Origin: DATJOJ01 sp035507035 | GTDB lineage: Bacteria > Acidobacteriota > Terriglobia > Terriglobales > Acidobacteriaceae | Length of the DNA stretch: 33,838 bases | Direction: 5' to 3' | NCBI GenBank assembly: GCA_035507035.1 | Contig: DATJOJ010000070.1 | Coordinates: forward strand, 1-33,838 | Part shown: piece after piece, positions 7,678-15,287 of the stretch | How positions within the stretch are numbered: position 1 is the first letter of the stretch | Layout of the letters: every line of letters starts with the position of its first letter | Made by a program: the position numbers and the translations under genes | Notes under the pieces: model-generated | What the model saw: only the letters and a program-made list of their open reading frames with translations | Told to the model about the DNA's origin: nothing | The model's database searches: none

Positions 7678-9696
7678 ATGGCTGCAGCCGGTGCGAAAAC
7701 CAGGATCGAGGCCCTGCGGGAAAAGATCCGCCATCACGAATACCGTTACTTCGTCCTCGACGATCCCGAAATCAGCGACTTCGATTTTGATCAGCTCATG
7801 AATGAGCTGAAACGTCTTGAGGCGGAGCATCCTGACCTGATTACTCCCGATTCTCCCACCCAACGCGTTGGCGGCAAGCCCCGCGAAGGCGTCGTCAAAG
7901 TTCAACACTCCTCTCCAATGCTTTCGCTCGATAACACCTATAACGTCGAGGATCTTCGCAACTGGGAGCGTCGAGTGCACGAACTTAGTGGCCGCAAGGA
8001 TATCGATTATGTTTGCGAATTGAAGCTCGACGGCATGTCACTGGCACTGCGCTACGAAGATGGCCAACTGGTCCATGGCATTACGCGCGGCGACGGCACC
8101 GTCGGCGAAGACGTCACGTTGAATGTTCGTACCGTGCGCTCGATTCCGCTGTCGGTTTCCAAAGAGAAATTAAAATCCGCGGGCATTCCTGCCAATTTCG
8201 AAGTTCGCGGCGAAATGCTCATGCCCTTAGCCGCATTCAAAAAAATGAACGAGGAGCGCGAACAGCAAGGCCTATCGTTGTTCGCGAACCCGCGCAACGC
8301 CACCGCCGGCACAGTCCGCCAGCTTGAGCCTGGCATAACCGCCCAGCGGCGTCTCGACTACTTCGCCTACATGCTTTTGCAAGATGGCCGCACCCATTTC
8401 GTCCGCCATTGGGAAACATTGAATGCTCTCGATGCCGCTGGGTTCAAAGTCAATCCCGCGCGCAAGCTGGCTAAGAACTTCGACGAGGTTTGGAACTTCA
8501 TCGAGCAACAAGAATCCAAGCGCGAGAAGTTGCCCTACGAGATCGACGGAATTGTCGTGAAAGTCGATCGCATCGCCCTGCAGGAAGAACTCGGCTTCAC
8601 CGGAAAGGCTCCCCGGTGGGCGATCGCCTACAAATACGCGGCTCGCGCCGGGATTACCCAGATCGAAAACATCGTTCCGCAGGTGGGCCGCACGGGAAAA
8701 CTCACTCCGGTAGCTTGGTTAAAGCCTGTGCCGATCGGTGGCACGACTGTCAGCCGCGCCACCCTGCACAACATGGACGAAATCGAACGCCGGGGCGTAA
8801 AGATTGGTGATTGGGTCGAAGTCGAGCGCGGCGGCGACGTCATTCCCAAAGTCTCGCGCGTGGTCGAAGACAAAGATCATCCTCGCGGCCACCAATCCTT
8901 TCACATGCCGGAGAAGTGCCCGGTGTGCGGCACAAAAGTCGTTCGCACGGAAGGCGAAGTGGATTACCGCTGCATTAACGCCAATTGCCCCGCCAAGCTG
9001 CGCGAAACCATTCTGCACTTTGCCTCGCGCGGTGTAATGAATATTGACGGCATGGGCGAAGCGCTGGTCAACCAGCTTACCGAGCGCGGCATGGTGAAGA
9101 ATGTCGCCGATATTTACGGCCTGACCAAGGATAATCTTCTCTCGCTCGAGCGCATGGGCGACAAATCCGCGCAGAACATCCTCGACGAGATCGAACAATC
9201 CAAGAAACTGCCCCTGGAGCGCGTGATCTACGGATTGGGCGTTCGCTTCGTCGGAGCGCGCACCGCCCAATTCCTTGCCGAGCATTTCGGATCGATGGAA
9301 AAATTGACGCACGCCAGCGAAGAGGAACTGCAGAATGTTGACGAAGTCGGCCCGAGAATCGCGAAAAGTATCGCGGAATTTTTCCACGAACCGGCGAACC
9401 GTAAATTAGTCGAACGGCTTCACGATGCAGGGCTGACATTCACGGGAAAAAAGAAAGAGCGCGGAACGAAGCTCGCCGGAAAAATTTTCGTGCTGACCGG
9501 CACTCTTGCAAACTACTCTCGCGACCAGGCCAAGAAACTAATCGAAGACGCAGGCGGCCGGGTTTCCGGTTCTGTCAGCAAAAAGACCGATTACGTCGTC
9601 GCCGGAAGCGATGCTGGATCCAAACTGGACAAAGCCAAAGAGCTGGCAATCAATGTGATCGACGAGAAAGAAATGGTAGAGCTGCTCGGTTCCTGA
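7678..9696 (+). CDS. ligA: NAD-dependent DNA ligase LigA
   Basis: Seals nicks in duplex DNA using NAD+, essential in replication and repair. The 672-residue length is normal. In order: domain Ia with HHEYRYFVLDDPEISDFDFD; the adenylation domain with catalytic K116 in CELKLDGMSLALRYEDG; nucleotidyl-transferase motifs ending EIDGIVVKVD; the OB fold with VGRTGKLTPVAWLKPV; a four-cysteine zinc finger (CPVCGTKVV...CINANCPAKL); helix-hairpin-helix repeats (MGDKSAQNILDEIEQSK, VDEVGPRIAKSI); and a C-terminal BRCT domain (LAGKIFVLTGTLANYSRDQA to the end). ATG 7678 is preferred to TTG 7660, because the -10 box lies between them and there is no ribosome-binding site for the TTG. A terminator-like hairpin follows the gene. 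Confidence 0.97.
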   Translation: MAAAGAKTRIEALREKIRHHEYRYFVLDDPEISDFDFDQLMNELKRLEAEHPDLITPDSPTQRVGGKPREGVVKVQHSSPMLSLDNTYNVEDLRNWERRVHELSGRKDIDYVCELKLDGMSLALRYEDGQLVHGITRGDGTVGEDVTLNVRTVRSIPLSVSKEKLKSAGIPANFEVRGEMLMPLAAFKKMNEEREQQGLSLFANPRNATAGTVRQLEPGITAQRRLDYFAYMLLQDGRTHFVRHWETLNALDAAGFKVNPARKLAKNFDEVWNFIEQQESKREKLPYEIDGIVVKVDRIALQEELGFTGKAPRWAIAYKYAARAGITQIENIVPQVGRTGKLTPVAWLKPVPIGGTTVSRATLHNMDEIERRGVKIGDWVEVERGGDVIPKVSRVVEDKDHPRGHQSFHMPEKCPVCGTKVVRTEGEVDYRCINANCPAKLRETILHFASRGVMNIDGMGEALVNQLTERGMVKNVADIYGLTKDNLLSLERMGDKSAQNILDEIEQSKKLPLERVIYGLGVRFVGARTAQFLAEHFGSMEKLTHASEEELQNVDEVGPRIAKSIAEFFHEPANRKLVERLHDAGLTFTGKKKERGTKLAGKIFVLTGTLANYSRDQAKKLIEDAGGRVSGSVSKKTDYVVAGSDAGSKLDKAKELAINVIDEKEMVELLGS

Positions 9697-9746
9697 GCGC
9701 CCAACATAACATTTCGATCTTTACGAAAATTCACATAGGCTTGACA

Positions 9747-9785
9747 AGCCGGTGACAACTCCGTTGTCGCCGTCGGCTACTTTTT
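9747..9785 (+). terminator. Probable rho-independent terminator after ligA
   Basis: AGCCG...CGGCT (outer) and GACAAC/GTTGTC (inner, loop TCC) form an interrupted hairpin that is followed by ACTTTTTCT. It is placed 50 bp past the ligA stop on the same strand. The internal loop makes the stem imperfect. Confidence 0.6.
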
Positions 9786-9868
9786 CTAGGTTTTAGTTTC
9801 AGCTTGGGTGCACTGGGAGCATCGCAGCTCATTTGATCGGGCGGTCGATTGTGCGCCCTTCGCCGTAC

Positions 9869-9906
9869 GTCCTGGGCGAGTCCCGCCCTTCGAGCTCGCT
9901 CAGGAC
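9869..9906. repeat. Inverted repeat overlapping the 3' end of the HIT gene
   Basis: GTCCTGGGCGAG (9869-9880) pairs with CTCGCTCAGGAC (9895-9906) over 12 positions with one G-T wobble. The second arm covers the stop codon of the HIT gene. No T-run follows in either direction. It may help end the HIT transcript or may be a REP-like repeat. Confidence 0.55.
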
Positions 9907-10397
9907 GATGTCGGCGTCACTGCCGCCAACGCCGTCTTAATCTTCGCGTAAGTCTGGTCAAGCGTCTCCGGCAAAATTCTGGTTTCTCCCACTACTGAGA
10001 TGAAGTTTGAATCCGCCGTCCAGCGAGGCAGGATGTGCATGTGCACGTGGTCGGCCACGCCTGCTCCGGCCGCTCGCCCAATGTTCATGCCCAGGTTTAT
10101 CCCCTCCGGCCGGTAAACCTGCCGTAAGGCCTTTTCCATTCGTTGCGACAGATCGATCATCTCGTGCGCCGTGGTGCTGGGAAGCTTCTGCAATTCATCT
10201 AGGTGGGCGAAAGGCACAATCATCACATGTCCCGCAGTGTACGGATACGCGTTCAAAATGACGAAGCACTGCTGGCCGCGATAAACGATGTGAGCCTTTT
10301 CGTCGTCGCCAAGTTTCGGCAGATCGCAAAAAATGCAGCCAGAAGTTCTTGCGCCGGTGACAAAAGCGAAGCGCCAGGGAGTCCACAGGTAATCCAT
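9900..10397 (-). CDS. HIT-family nucleotide hydrolase/phosphorylase
   Basis: A 165-residue histidine-triad protein. The triad HVHMHILPRW has H117, H119 and H121, where H119 is expected to be the nucleophile that forms a nucleotidyl intermediate. The N-terminal CIFCDLP (C21, C24) is the zinc-binding pair found in the Ap4A-phosphorylase-like/GalT-related branch, and YRGQQCFVILNAYPYTAGHV is the typical core. Likely substrates are dinucleoside polyphosphates or AMP-conjugates; this is family knowledge and not proven here. The ATG matches the usual family start (MDYLWTPWR). It is a single gene, divergent from rpsA across a 305-bp gap. Confidence 0.92.
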   Translation of the reverse strand: MDYLWTPWRFAFVTGARTSGCIFCDLPKLGDDEKAHIVYRGQQCFVILNAYPYTAGHVMIVPFAHLDELQKLPSTTAHEMIDLSQRMEKALRQVYRPEGINLGMNIGRAAGAGVADHVHMHILPRWTADSNFISVVGETRILPETLDQTYAKIKTALAAVTPTSS

Positions 10398-10501
10398 CGC
10401 AAGGCAGAGTAGCAGATGGCGTCTTTTTTCGGAACTTGGAGCCCTTCGGGCCGCTTTGTTTACGCGTCCTTAACAAATGGAAATTATCCTCAGCCTCCCG
10501 T

Positions 10502-10531
10502 TTGACACCCATCGGAAGCGGTTGCTATAGT
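10502..10531 (+). promoter_or_regulatory. Sigma-70-type promoter of rpsA
   Basis: TTGACA (10502-10507), an 18-bp spacer and TATAGT (10526-10531). This predicts a start near 10538 and a leader of about 165 nt before the rpsA start. It lies in the 305-bp gap between the divergent HIT and rpsA genes. Confidence 0.75.
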
Positions 10532-10592
10532 CGAAGAGTTCCCTTGGGACGCGGGTTGCTTTAAACGTCCGACTGCTGGGATTGTCACAGTT

Positions 10593-10680
10593 CGTCCGCC
10601 AGGACGGGCTCAACACAACCTTAAGCTCACGCCAGCTGTCTGCTCAGTGGCTCCCGCATCCCTCGCACAGATTTGTGCGA
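10593..10680 (+). promoter_or_regulatory. Structured 5' leader of rpsA
   Basis: Two small perfect hairpins lie in the predicted leader: CGTCC-GCCA-GGACG (10593-10606) and TCGCACA-GATT-TGTGCGA (10663-10680). The second ends 22 bases before the start codon. S1 represses its own mRNA in E. coli through leader structure, so a similar role is possible here, but this is inference. Confidence 0.4.
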
Positions 10681-10702
10681 ACAACGTAGAGAGGCCATAA
10701 CC

Positions 10703-12517
10703 TTGTCCGAGAACAACAGCACCCCCACCCTCGACTCCACAACCATTTTGACCGAAAACCCCAGCGTGCCAGAAGTGGCTCCAGCCGAGCCCCAAAGCGT
10801 CGCTGGCGCGGACCAGAGGTCTTCTTCGGGCGCAACCCCGGAAGATTTCGCAGCCGCCTTGGAGAGCTTTACCACCGAGACCGAAGAAGCGGTCAGCGAC
10901 GAGCGCGTGATCAAAGGCACCGTGCTCAAGCTCACTCCCACTCATGTAGTGGTCGATATCGGCGCCAAGTCCGAAGGCATGCTGCCGCTGGCCGAAGTTC
11001 TGGATCACGAGGGCAAGCCCCGTTTTGAGCCTGGCGCCGAAATTGCGGTCATGCGCGAAAAAGGCGAGACCGAGGAGGGTTACATCAATCTCTCTCACCA
11101 GAAGGCGCAGCGCTTGCTGTCGTGGGACGAGATTGAGAAGGCTTACAACAACAAGACTCCGATTCAAGCGATTGTTGTCGAGCGCATCAAGGGCGGGTTG
11201 ACCGTCGACATTATGGGCGCACGCGCGTTCCTTCCCGGCTCGCAAGCCGACCTGCGCCCGACCCGCAATCTCGAGGCGGTGAAGGGTCAGGCTGTCGAAG
11301 TTGCGGTCATCAAGCTCAACAAGAAGCGCGGCAACATCGTCGTCTCCCGCAAGCAAATCCTTGAGCACGAGCAGCAGGAAAAGCGCTCGAAAACTCTGGA
11401 ACATCTGCAAGAAGGATCGGTGATTACCGGAGTCGTCAAGAATTTAACCGACTACGGTGCGTTCGTGGATTTGGGTGGAATCGACGGGCTACTTCACATC
11501 ACCGACATGTCATGGGGACGGCTTACCCATCCCCGCGATCTAGTCAATGTCGGCGATCAGATCCAGGTCAAAGTTCTTAAGTTCGATAACGACAAGCAGC
11601 GCGTGTCACTCGGATTCAAGCAACTCACTCCTGATCCCTGGCTCGACGCCGAGCATCGCTATCCCGTCGGAGCCCACGTCACGGGCCGGGTGATCAGCGT
11701 GACCGATTACGGAGCTTTTGTTGAGCTGGAGCAAGGAATTGAAGGCTTGGTCCATGTCAGCGAAATGACCTGGTCGAAACGCATGAAGCATCCTTCCAAG
11801 CTGGTGAATGTCGGCGATCAAGTCGAGTGTGTCGTCCTCAACGTCAATCCGCACGAGCGGCGCATTTCGCTTGGCATGAGACAGCTCGCCGCTAATCCCT
11901 GGGATTCGTTGCACGAAAAATATCCGATCGGCGCAACCGTAGAAGGGCGGGTTCGCAATCTCACCGACTTCGGCGCGTTTATCGAAATCGAAGACAGCAT
12001 TGATGGCCTGGTTCATGTCAGCAATCTGAGCTGGACTAAGCGCGTCAAGCACCCGTCGGAAGTGCTCAAGAAGGGTGACCGGGTAAAAGCAGTGGTTCTG
12101 GCGATCGAAGCGGATAAGCGGCGTCTCTCGCTCGGCGTGAAGCAACTCCAGCCTGATGTCTGGGAGAAATTCTTCGAGCAGCATCACATCGGCGATGTAC
12201 TCCACGGAAAAGTGTTGCGGGTCGCCAGTTTCGGCGCTTTCGTCGAGATTGCGGACGGCGTTGAAGGTCTGTGCCACAATTCCGAAGCTATCGACGGAAA
12301 TGGCCAGCCGATGACGCTCGAACCCGGATTCGAGCACGACTTCAAGATCATCAAGATGAATCCGGAAGAGAAGAAAGTCGGGCTCAGCATCAAGGCTGTC
12401 GGCGAAGAAGCTTCACGCACCGAAGTGGAAGCTTACAAGCATCCTGCGGCCAGCACCGGCGGCTCGACTATTGGCGATCTGCTGACCTGGAAGCGTGCCG
12501 GCAACGAGAGCAACTAA
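10703..12517 (+). CDS. rpsA: 30S ribosomal protein S1
   Basis: S1 binds mRNA leaders and helps load them on the 30S subunit. The 604-residue product has an acidic Ser/Thr/Pro-rich N-terminal tail (about 65 residues, longer than in E. coli) and six S1 OB-fold repeats, near residues 68-135, 150-220, 238-308, 322-395, 410-480 and 496-570. The repeats from the third on carry the GxVxxxxxxGAFV pattern (for example VTDYGAFVELEQGIEGLVH). I use TTG 10703 with AGAGAGG eight bases upstream; the earlier TTG at 10673 lies inside a hairpin. It has its own promoter and is followed by repeat sequences and then convergent genes. Confidence 0.95.
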   Translation: MSENNSTPTLDSTTILTENPSVPEVAPAEPQSVAGADQRSSSGATPEDFAAALESFTTETEEAVSDERVIKGTVLKLTPTHVVVDIGAKSEGMLPLAEVLDHEGKPRFEPGAEIAVMREKGETEEGYINLSHQKAQRLLSWDEIEKAYNNKTPIQAIVVERIKGGLTVDIMGARAFLPGSQADLRPTRNLEAVKGQAVEVAVIKLNKKRGNIVVSRKQILEHEQQEKRSKTLEHLQEGSVITGVVKNLTDYGAFVDLGGIDGLLHITDMSWGRLTHPRDLVNVGDQIQVKVLKFDNDKQRVSLGFKQLTPDPWLDAEHRYPVGAHVTGRVISVTDYGAFVELEQGIEGLVHVSEMTWSKRMKHPSKLVNVGDQVECVVLNVNPHERRISLGMRQLAANPWDSLHEKYPIGATVEGRVRNLTDFGAFIEIEDSIDGLVHVSNLSWTKRVKHPSEVLKKGDRVKAVVLAIEADKRRLSLGVKQLQPDVWEKFFEQHHIGDVLHGKVLRVASFGAFVEIADGVEGLCHNSEAIDGNGQPMTLEPGFEHDFKIIKMNPEEKKVGLSIKAVGEEASRTEVEAYKHPAASTGGSTIGDLLTWKRAGNESN

Positions 12518-12525
12518 TCCAAAGA

Positions 12526-12688
12526 GCGGCCACAGATCAACACGGATTTTCGGGAATAGGTTTAAGCGAAAAGAACTTGGATCCGCAATATCCGTGGCCG
12601 CCTGTTTCCACCCCAGACAGTACAAACCACCCGATTGATGGTAGTTCGCCTTTTCCGTGTACTTCCGCGTTAATCCGTGGCTGCTTTT
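12526..12688. repeat. ATCCGTGG-type repeat cluster after rpsA
   Basis: GCGGCCAC (12526-12533) and GTGGCCGC (12594-12601) form an 8-bp inverted repeat. Inside and after it are CAACACGGATTTTCG, GATCCGCAATATCCGTGG and TTCCGCGTTAATCCGTGGCTGC (about 12662-12684), related words in both orientations. The 171-bp spacer between rpsA and the convergent secreted-protein gene consists mostly of this material. A third relative lies upstream of ligA. Confidence 0.65.
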
Positions 12689-13045
12689 CTACCTGATATC
12701 AATCCGCAGCACGATATTGACTTGCTTGCGGTCATCAAATTGGCTCACAGCGCGGGTGTCGCTCTTCTGTCCCTTGTAGAGCGCATATACCTCATAGTCA
12801 ATGTTGGGCGAGAGTTCGGGAAAATGGTACGCTCCATCCGGCCCGACAATGTAGGTCTTCACGGTTTGCGTGCGTTTGTTCGAGAGGTAAACCACCGCAT
12901 CCGTTAACGGGTTATCGTGCTTGTCGAGCACCTTGCCCGTAAGCATGCGGCCCGTCGAACCTTTGTCCTTGGCGGCGGCCGGATTCGCCAGCACCATCAG
13001 GTTCAAAGCGAGCAGGAAGAGCAACGCAATTCGTACCTTTGTCAT
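12689..13045 (-). CDS. Small secreted carboxypeptidase-regulatory-like protein
   Basis: A 118-residue exported protein: signal peptide of about 25 residues (cleavage near NPAAA), then one beta-sandwich of the CarboxypepD_reg/Cna-B type. The hallmark is LTGKVLDKHDNPLTDAVVYL at 36-55, followed by VGPDGAYHFPELSP and the last strand VNIVLRIDI. ATG 13045 is set by GGAGGT upstream; a longer frame from 13081 has no ribosome-binding site. It starts 32 bp after the stop of the next gene, which encodes a similar protein, so the two are probably one transcript. Such domains occur in surface or extracellular proteins. Ligand and role are unknown. Confidence 0.75.
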   Translation of the reverse strand: MTKVRIALLFLLALNLMVLANPAAAKDKGSTGRMLTGKVLDKHDNPLTDAVVYLSNKRTQTVKTYIVGPDGAYHFPELSPNIDYEVYALYKGQKSDTRAVSQFDDRKQVNIVLRIDIR

Positions 13046-13077
13046 GCGACCTCCACGGCACCCCACCCCGAACGCCT

Positions 13078-13461
13078 TCATTTTAAATGCAGGCCAGTAT
13101 CGACCCGTTCGTCATGTTCCACATGTACCTGAACTTCACCGCCGGATTGAAACCGCTGGCCGTTCGGCAGTTTATAACCCTTCAGATCGGCGGTAATCAA
13201 GTAGTCTGCCTTTCCTGCTGGCACCCGCTGGGCGAATTCGCCACTATGGTTGGAGGAAAGTTCCCAGCGCGCTTTCTTTTCATCCACGCGCCTGATCTTG
13301 ATTTTCATCCCGTACACTGGCCGGTCGTCCGGCCCCCACACTGTTCCGAAGATCAAAGCATAAGGTTGGTCATGGTTCTTCTGGCCCGAAGGAACGCCCA
13401 TGACTGGCGCGACGCCCAGCGCCAGGCAAAGCATTCCGACGAACCATAAGCGAGAAGTCAT
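13078..13461 (-). CDS. Small secreted carboxypeptidase-regulatory-like protein, second of a pair
   Basis: A 127-residue exported protein with a signal peptide (LWFVGMLCLALGVAPVMG) and one predicted beta-sandwich: ALIFGTVWGPDDRPVYGMKI, then SSNHSGEFAQRVPAGKADYL and a closing strand with VHVEHDERVDTGLHLK. It has the same plan as its downstream neighbour, with low sequence identity, which suggests an old duplication. ATG 13461 is used; a GTG three codons upstream (13470) is an alternative and neither has a good Shine-Dalgarno sequence. The function is not known. Confidence 0.7.
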   Translation of the reverse strand: MTSRLWFVGMLCLALGVAPVMGVPSGQKNHDQPYALIFGTVWGPDDRPVYGMKIKIRRVDEKKARWELSSNHSGEFAQRVPAGKADYLITADLKGYKLPNGQRFQSGGEVQVHVEHDERVDTGLHLK

Positions 13462-13513
13462 TCGAAGCACCGCAGGAAAGGAGGGACTGGTGGGAACCGC
13501 AAATCCAGCGGGT

Positions 13514-13711
13514 TTACGAAAAATCTCCGTCTTCGCTTTCCTCTTCTTCTTCCTCTTCCTCGTAATCCTCTTCCACCGGCTTCAACTCGATGGGGCTGAC
13601 AGTGATCACCTCAAAATCGGTGCCGCACTCCGGGCACGAGACAATTTCACCTTCATCAATTTCGTCTTCTGCGATGTCCAAATCGCTTTCACACTCAGGA
13701 CAAGGAAACAT
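13514..13711 (-). CDS. LysW-like acidic zinc-ribbon mini-protein
   Basis: A 65-residue protein: two CPEC knuckles (C4/C7 and C26/C29, in MFPCPECESDLDI and GEIVSCPECGTDFEV) form a zinc ribbon, followed by ITVSPIELKPVEEDY and a strongly acidic tail (EEEEEEEESEDGDFS). The layout and core match LysW, the amino-group carrier of lysine/arginine synthesis in Thermus and archaea, in which the terminal Glu of EDWGE is loaded with the substrate. Here the tail does not end in EDWGE and no lys or arg genes are nearby, so carrier function is doubtful. The ATG has GGAGGGA just upstream. It stands alone between the secreted pair and the divergent peptidase gene. Confidence 0.72.
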   Translation of the reverse strand: MFPCPECESDLDIAEDEIDEGEIVSCPECGTDFEVITVSPIELKPVEEDYEEEEEEEESEDGDFS

Positions 13712-13742
13712 GAATCCCTCCGTATCTATGATTAGGCCACCT

Positions 13743-13787
13743 GATAATATTTAGTGACTCTAGGGACGGAGGTCAAGTGGCCGTCCC
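13743..13787 (+). promoter_or_regulatory. Possible -10 box and leader hairpin upstream of the M28 peptidase gene
   Basis: GATAAT (13743-13748) could be a -10 element; no clear -35 box is seen. It is followed by a perfect hairpin, GGGACGG (13763-13769) with CCGTCCC (13781-13787), in the presumed leader. The evidence is weak. Confidence 0.3.
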
Positions 13788-13846
13788 CCTGGAATTGTTG
13801 GATGCCCATCACGGCAAATCGAAGCGTGGCCCACTACAAATATCTC

Positions 13847-15232
13847 ATGTTCACGAGGAGCGTGTTGCTTTCGAAGTGGCGTATTGTGCTCCTGGGGATC
13901 TTGGCCGTTTTGTCTAGCTCAAGTTCCGCTCAGGACTCAGTTTCTCCCGTTCCACGGGACCCGCAGATTGCCGCCGCCTTAAAGCAAATTTCCGCCGGCC
14001 GAATTCAACAGACGATTGAAAAGTTGGTTGGTTTTCAGACTCGTTCGACCCTTTCGGCTCAGGACCCGGCATCCATCAAAGCTGGCCATGGAATCGGTGC
14101 CGCCCGCGAGTGGCTCAAGTCTGAATTTGACCGTTACTCCCGCGATTGCGGCGGATGCCTCGAGATAAAAACCGACAGCTTCATCCAGCAGCCTGCCGAC
14201 CGTGTTCCCCAACCCACCGAAATCACCAATGTTTATGCGGTTCTAAAGGGCTCCGACCCGGAGAATGCCAAACGCATCGTGCTCGTAACCGGTCACTACG
14301 ACTCGCGCAACAGCGATACGCTCAACATCACTGATCCCGCTCCCGGAGCGAACGACGATGGCAGTGGCACCGCTGTGAGTCTCGAATGTGCGCGCGTGCT
14401 CAGCAAGCTCAAGTTTCCTGCAACCATCATCTTTCTTACTGTCGCCGGAGAGGAACAGGGGCTAGATGGAAGTAGTCATTTCGCCGAAATGGCCAAGTCG
14501 CAAGGTTGGGACATCGAAGCCGTGCTGAATAACGATATAGTGGGTGGCGATCGCAGTCCGCAACAGGACGCGAGCGTCGTGCGCATCTTCTCGGAAGGCG
14601 TGCCGCGTGCCGCTTCTGACGCCGATTTGCGCCAAATTCGCAATCTAGGCGGAGAAAGTGATTCCACTTCACGCGAACTTGCTCGCTACATTGCCGAAAC
14701 CGGCCGTACGTACGACACCGGTGTGAAGTCCATGCTCATCTTCCGCCTCGACCGCTATCTTCGCGGCGGCGATCACAGCTCGTTCAACCGGGAAGGATTC
14801 GCCGCTGTGCGCTTCACCGAATTTCGCGAGGATTACCACCACCAACATCAGAACGTCCGCACCGAAAAAGGCATCGAGTACGGCGATCTTCCCAAGTTTG
14901 TAAATTCCGATTACGTCGCTGGCGTAGCTCGCCTGAACGCGGCAACTTTAGCGTCACTCGCATCCGCTCCGGCCCCTCCGGCCAACGTTCGCCTGTTGAC
15001 CAAGGAATTGCAAAACGACTCGACCCTAACGTGGCAGCCGTCGCCAGGCGCAGCCGGTTACGAAGTCTTATGGAGGGCCACCACTAGCCCTGAGTGGGAA
15101 CATTCTCAGGCGGTTGGCAATGTGACCACCACTACACTCAATCAATCCAAGGACAATGTGGTCTTCGCAGTTCGCGCCGTCGACACAGCCGGACATCGGA
15201 GCCTCCCTTCCGTACCCATGCCCCAGCGCTGA
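13847..15232 (+). CDS. Secreted M28-family zinc aminopeptidase with C-terminal fibronectin-like domain
   Basis: An exported 461-residue peptidase. A signal peptide covers residues 1-28 (hydrophobic VLLGILAVLSSSSSA). The M28 catalytic domain has all ligands: H150 and D152 (VTGHYDSRN), bridging D170 (GANDDGSGTAV), the catalytic/ligand pair E202-E203 (AGEEQGLDG), D230 (LNNDIVGGD) and H310 (GGDHSSFN). Residues about 378-461 form a fibronectin type III-like module (PANVRLLTKEL to TAGHRSLPSVP). It probably cleaves N-terminal residues from peptides outside the cytoplasm. The frame is open from GTG 13754, but ATG 13847 directly precedes the signal peptide; GTG 13861 after GAGGAG is an alternative. 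The rhomboid gene follows after 55 bp. Confidence 0.9.
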   Translation: MFTRSVLLSKWRIVLLGILAVLSSSSSAQDSVSPVPRDPQIAAALKQISAGRIQQTIEKLVGFQTRSTLSAQDPASIKAGHGIGAAREWLKSEFDRYSRDCGGCLEIKTDSFIQQPADRVPQPTEITNVYAVLKGSDPENAKRIVLVTGHYDSRNSDTLNITDPAPGANDDGSGTAVSLECARVLSKLKFPATIIFLTVAGEEQGLDGSSHFAEMAKSQGWDIEAVLNNDIVGGDRSPQQDASVVRIFSEGVPRAASDADLRQIRNLGGESDSTSRELARYIAETGRTYDTGVKSMLIFRLDRYLRGGDHSSFNREGFAAVRFTEFREDYHHQHQNVRTEKGIEYGDLPKFVNSDYVAGVARLNAATLASLASAPAPPANVRLLTKELQNDSTLTWQPSPGAAGYEVLWRATTSPEWEHSQAVGNVTTTTLNQSKDNVVFAVRAVDTAGHRSLPSVPMPQR

Positions 15233-15287
15233 TTCCTTGCTAGAATTACTCGTATCGTTCCATATTCGTGATTCAACCGGCTCTCAC

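Noticed and set aside
8719..9387. A 222-codon frame opposite ligA
   Set aside because: Mirror of the ligA coding region, with no domain pattern.
9869..9906. Terminator for the HIT gene
   Set aside because: Good stem, but no T-run on the - strand side; reported as an inverted repeat.
11606..12337. A 243-codon frame opposite rpsA with internal similarity
   Set aside because: The internal repetition only mirrors the S1 repeats on the other strand.
13754..13846. Extended N-terminus of the M28 peptidase from GTG 13754
   Set aside because: It would put 31 non-signal residues in front of a clear signal peptide and cover a leader hairpin.
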